Both the position numbers and the translations under genes were made by a program. Below the pieces are notes generated by a model. It was not told the DNA's origin and did no database searches. It worked only from the letters and a program-made list of their open reading frames with translations. A stretch of DNA of 7,681 nt from Helicobacteraceae bacterium (GTDB taxonomy: Bacteria > Campylobacterota > Campylobacteria > Campylobacterales > SZUA-545): the NCBI GenBank assembly GCA_031273735.1, contig JAISRI010000111.1, forward strand, positions 1 to 7,681. The letters run 5' to 3'. How positions within the stretch are numbered: the stretch's first letter is position 1; every line of letters begins with the position of its first letter. Below are positions 6,021 to 7,681 of the stretch, piece after piece.

Positions 6021-7210
6021 TAGTTTATCGGATTTGACGAACGCGAAACGGAGCTAAGACGAGAAACGCTATTTTCCGAAACATCGGCCATATAATCCAA
6101 AAGATTTTGCGCTTCTTTCACGTCGGCTAGAAACTTTTTAAGTTCTTCGCCGCTAAGTTCGTTTTGGCGGGCGTTTCGCAAGGAGAGAGGATTGGTCGTT
6201 TCGCCGCCTTTTCGCACCTCGAAATGTAGGTGCATTCCCGTCGCTATGCCCGTTTGTCCGACGTAACCTATCGTCTGCCCCTGTTTAACGCGGCTTCCCG
6301 ACGACACGCCGCTCGCGAAACCGTTTAGGTGCGCGTAGCGGGTTTCCCAGCCGTTTCTGTGTTCGATAATCGCAATGTTTCCGTAACCTTGATCGCAAGA
6401 TTTTTGGCAACCGCGAAAACGCACCGTTCCGTCGGCGACGCTAACGACGGGCGTTCCTTTCGGCGCGCCAAAATCGACTCCTAAATGCGGGCGCAACGCG
6501 CCCAGTATTGGATGAACGCGTCCGTTTGGTTGATAATCGCTCGTGATTTTTGTAAATTGCAACGGATATTTCAAAAAGAGGTTGGCGAGAGTTTCGCCCC
6601 GATCGTCGTAGTAGCTTCCGTCTTCGGCGCGATAGATAGCGTATAAACGGCTTCTTCTCGTCTCTATAAACGCCGCTTTGACGGTGATCGCGCCCCACGT
6701 TCTGCCCAGTCTAATTTTGCGTTCATAGATCGCCGCTACGCGGTCGTTTTTTTGCAGATCGCGCCTAAAATCGACTCGCGCTTCGTAGATCGCGGATAGC
6801 TCCATCGATAGGCGGCTGTTGCCCGTGATCTGCAAGAGGTCTTGCTGAAGGGAGTTTTGTATCTTGGCGTTGAGCTTTTCGGTTACGACGGCGTAGCGCG
6901 TGGGAACGATCTCGACGCGATAGATTCCTTTTTCGTCGTAAAGCGAAATCTGTCGATCTTCGCCGATTGGAATCAGCGCGTGTAAAAGTCTGCCGCTATC
7001 TTTGTCGCGTTGTTCGTAAAAGGGCGTTTTCGCGAGGATTGTTTTCAAAGAGCCAAAGGTTTCGTCGTCAAGATCGTTTAAGAGAAGCGGATCGATTCCG
7101 TTTTCCGTAAGGTAGTCGTAAAAAACGCGGCTTTCTTCCCAAACCTTTTCGGTTACTGGGTGGGCAAACAGCGCAAAAGCGCAGGATAAAAAAACTAAAA
7201 TACGTTTCAA
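6020..7210 (-). CDS. csd3: M23 peptidoglycan endopeptidase, Csd3/Pgp3 type
   Basis: Csd3/Pgp3 proteins are periplasmic zinc peptidases that cut D,D-crosslinks and trim pentapeptides, shaping helical cells in Helicobacter and Campylobacter. The 396-residue product has a signal peptide (core 4-16, cleavage near ALFA-HP). Family-like N-terminal domains follow (about 20-220), with HALIPIGEDRQISLY and YAIYRAEDGSYYDDRGE. The LytM domain (about 222-345) has the zinc and catalytic residues in HLGVD (His242, Asp246), RYAHL (His294) and HLHFEV (His327, His329). Length is close to that of known Csd3. A Ser-rich tail ends the protein. The start is TTG 7208-7210 with AAGGG five bases upstream; an in-frame TGA just before excludes an earlier start. 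Unusual is a Cys pair (Cys268, Cys272) inside the LytM domain. It overlaps rsmE by one base. Cell shape of this organism is not known. Confidence 0.88.
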   Translation of the reverse strand: MKRILVFLSCAFALFAHPVTEKVWEESRVFYDYLTENGIDPLLLNDLDDETFGSLKTILAKTPFYEQRDKDSGRLLHALIPIGEDRQISLYDEKGIYRVEIVPTRYAVVTEKLNAKIQNSLQQDLLQITGNSRLSMELSAIYEARVDFRRDLQKNDRVAAIYERKIRLGRTWGAITVKAAFIETRRSRLYAIYRAEDGSYYDDRGETLANLFLKYPLQFTKITSDYQPNGRVHPILGALRPHLGVDFGAPKGTPVVSVADGTVRFRGCQKSCDQGYGNIAIIEHRNGWETRYAHLNGFASGVSSGSRVKQGQTIGYVGQTGIATGMHLHFEVRKGGETTNPLSLRNARQNELSGEELKKFLADVKEAQNLLDYMADVSENSVSRLSSVSRSSNPIN

Positions 7211-7240
7211 AGTAACCCTTCAACGACTTTTTGGCGTTGG

Positions 7241-7246
7241 ATATTA
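7241..7246 (-). promoter_or_regulatory. Candidate -10 element for the M23 peptidase-rsmE operon
   Basis: On the minus strand TAATAT follows a TTTTTTTG tract and lies about 30 bases before the TTG start. A T-rich stretch upstream of a -10 box without a clear -35 is typical of Campylobacterota housekeeping promoters. Confidence 0.4.
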
Positions 7247-7300
7247 CAAAAAAAGCGGTTAATCGCCGAGTTTAGATCGCCGTTTTTAGCCTATTTTCAA

Positions 7301-7306
7301 TACAAT
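7301..7306 (+). promoter_or_regulatory. Candidate -10 element for the lipoprotein gene
   Basis: TACAAT lies 22 bases before the ATG at 7329, with TTTTTAGC and ATTTT tracts upstream. A second candidate, TAATAT at 7310-7315, is nearer but would leave a very short leader. Motif-based prediction only. Confidence 0.35.
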
Positions 7307-7328
7307 CCGTAATATAAAGATGGAATAA

Positions 7329-7681
7329 ATGGCGGTTTTGCGCGTATTTTTTGCTTTTTTGGCGACGCTGACGCTAGGTTGCGCCCCGACGTTAAGAGAG
7401 GTCGATAAGGTCAAATCGTGCGACGCGTTTTTTTATGAAAGCGATTCGATCGACTTTCAGCTAACGCAAAGCAGACCAGCCGCAGAGAGGGCAAAAGACG
7501 AATATGTGCCTTTGCACATATTCGCGGCGGGAATCGGAGCGATGGCAAGCGTCGCTCCAATACTCGTACCCTCTTTAGCGATTAGCGGCGGATCGGTTTA
7601 TATTATGCCGTCGATCACGGTAGCCTACTATAACCGATTTGTCGCGCCCAAAGAGGCGATCGACCGCAACGACTATTTAGA
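7329..7681 (+). CDS. Putative lipoprotein of unknown function (5' part)
   Basis: An ATG-started frame is open for 117 codons and leaves the window. It starts MAVLRVFFAFLATLTLGC: a basic residue, a hydrophobic core and a lipobox-like TLGC with Cys18, so the product is probably a lipid-anchored envelope protein. The -3 position is Thr instead of the usual Leu, making the lipobox imperfect. After a polar stretch (residues 19-58) comes a long small-residue hydrophobic segment (about 64-94, beginning HIFAAGIGAMASVAPILVP) that could be a membrane helix or hairpin. The Shine-Dalgarno sequence is weak (GGA five bases before the ATG). It is divergent from the M23 peptidase gene. A perfect inverted repeat lies inside it at 7499-7524. 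I recognise no family. Confidence 0.7.
   Translation, partial: MAVLRVFFAFLATLTLGCAPTLREVDKVKSCDAFFYESDSIDFQLTQSRPAAERAKDEYVPLHIFAAGIGAMASVAPILVPSLAISGGSVYIMPSITVAYYNRFVAPKEAIDRNDYL
7499..7524. repeat. Perfect 11-bp hairpin inside the lipoprotein gene
   Basis: CGAATATGTGC and GCACATATTCG form an uninterrupted 11-bp stem with a 4-base CTTT loop. It falls in the coding region at codons for DEYVPLHIFA. On the minus strand TCTTTT follows directly, so it could act as a terminator for antisense RNA. On the plus strand it would be an mRNA hairpin or a dyad protein site. The structure is read directly; any function is a guess. Confidence 0.7.

Noticed and set aside
6020..7210. Cys10 of the M23 peptidase as a lipoprotein cysteine
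   Set aside because: FLSC at residues 7-10 lies in the middle of the hydrophobic core and does not fit a lipobox; a normal signal peptidase site follows at ALFA-HP.

Overview
The window looks like chromosomal DNA of a Campylobacterota (epsilonproteobacterial) bacterium of moderate GC. The evidence is a cheW start overlapping the end of a probable cheA, a Csd3/Pgp3-type M23 cell-shape endopeptidase, a short-form RsmE, a periplasmic rhodanese beside a YeeE/YedE sulfur transporter, and several TTG/GTG starts. GATC, mostly as GATCG, is clearly over-represented (about 70 sites by eye; about 30 expected by chance). The genus cannot be told from this window.

Layout. Positions 1-552 (+): the last codons of a gene that is probably cheA, then complete cheW. 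Positions 553-710 hold two hairpins between converging genes. Positions 711-1862 (-): an unrecognised, acidic, Asp-rich coding region. It is cut by an in-frame TAA at 1665-1667, leaving a 284-codon downstream part without a ribosome binding site and a 56-codon upstream part. Positions 1991-4171 (-): a secreted two-domain rhodanese, then a YeeE/YedE-family transporter, with a hairpin-plus-T-run terminator between them. Positions 4356-5024 (+): a NeuD/PglD-like acyltransferase, divergent from the rhodanese. Positions 5076-5267 (-): a small two-helix membrane protein. Positions 5352-7210 (-): an M23 endopeptidase and rsmE, overlapping by one base. Positions 7329 to the end (+): the start of a lipoprotein-like gene that runs out of the window.

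How the genes work together. The rhodanese is predicted to handle sulfane sulfur in the periplasm. The YeeE-type channel, with conserved cysteines in or near its membrane segments, could carry the sulfur species inward. cheW couples chemoreceptors to CheA. The M23 enzyme trims peptidoglycan and in relatives sets helical cell shape. RsmE methylates 16S rRNA and seems to share only transcription with it. No complete new multi-gene system is evident. The least explained parts are the interrupted acidic locus (711-1862), the terminator inside the sulfur pair, and a perfect 11-bp hairpin inside the terminal lipoprotein gene.
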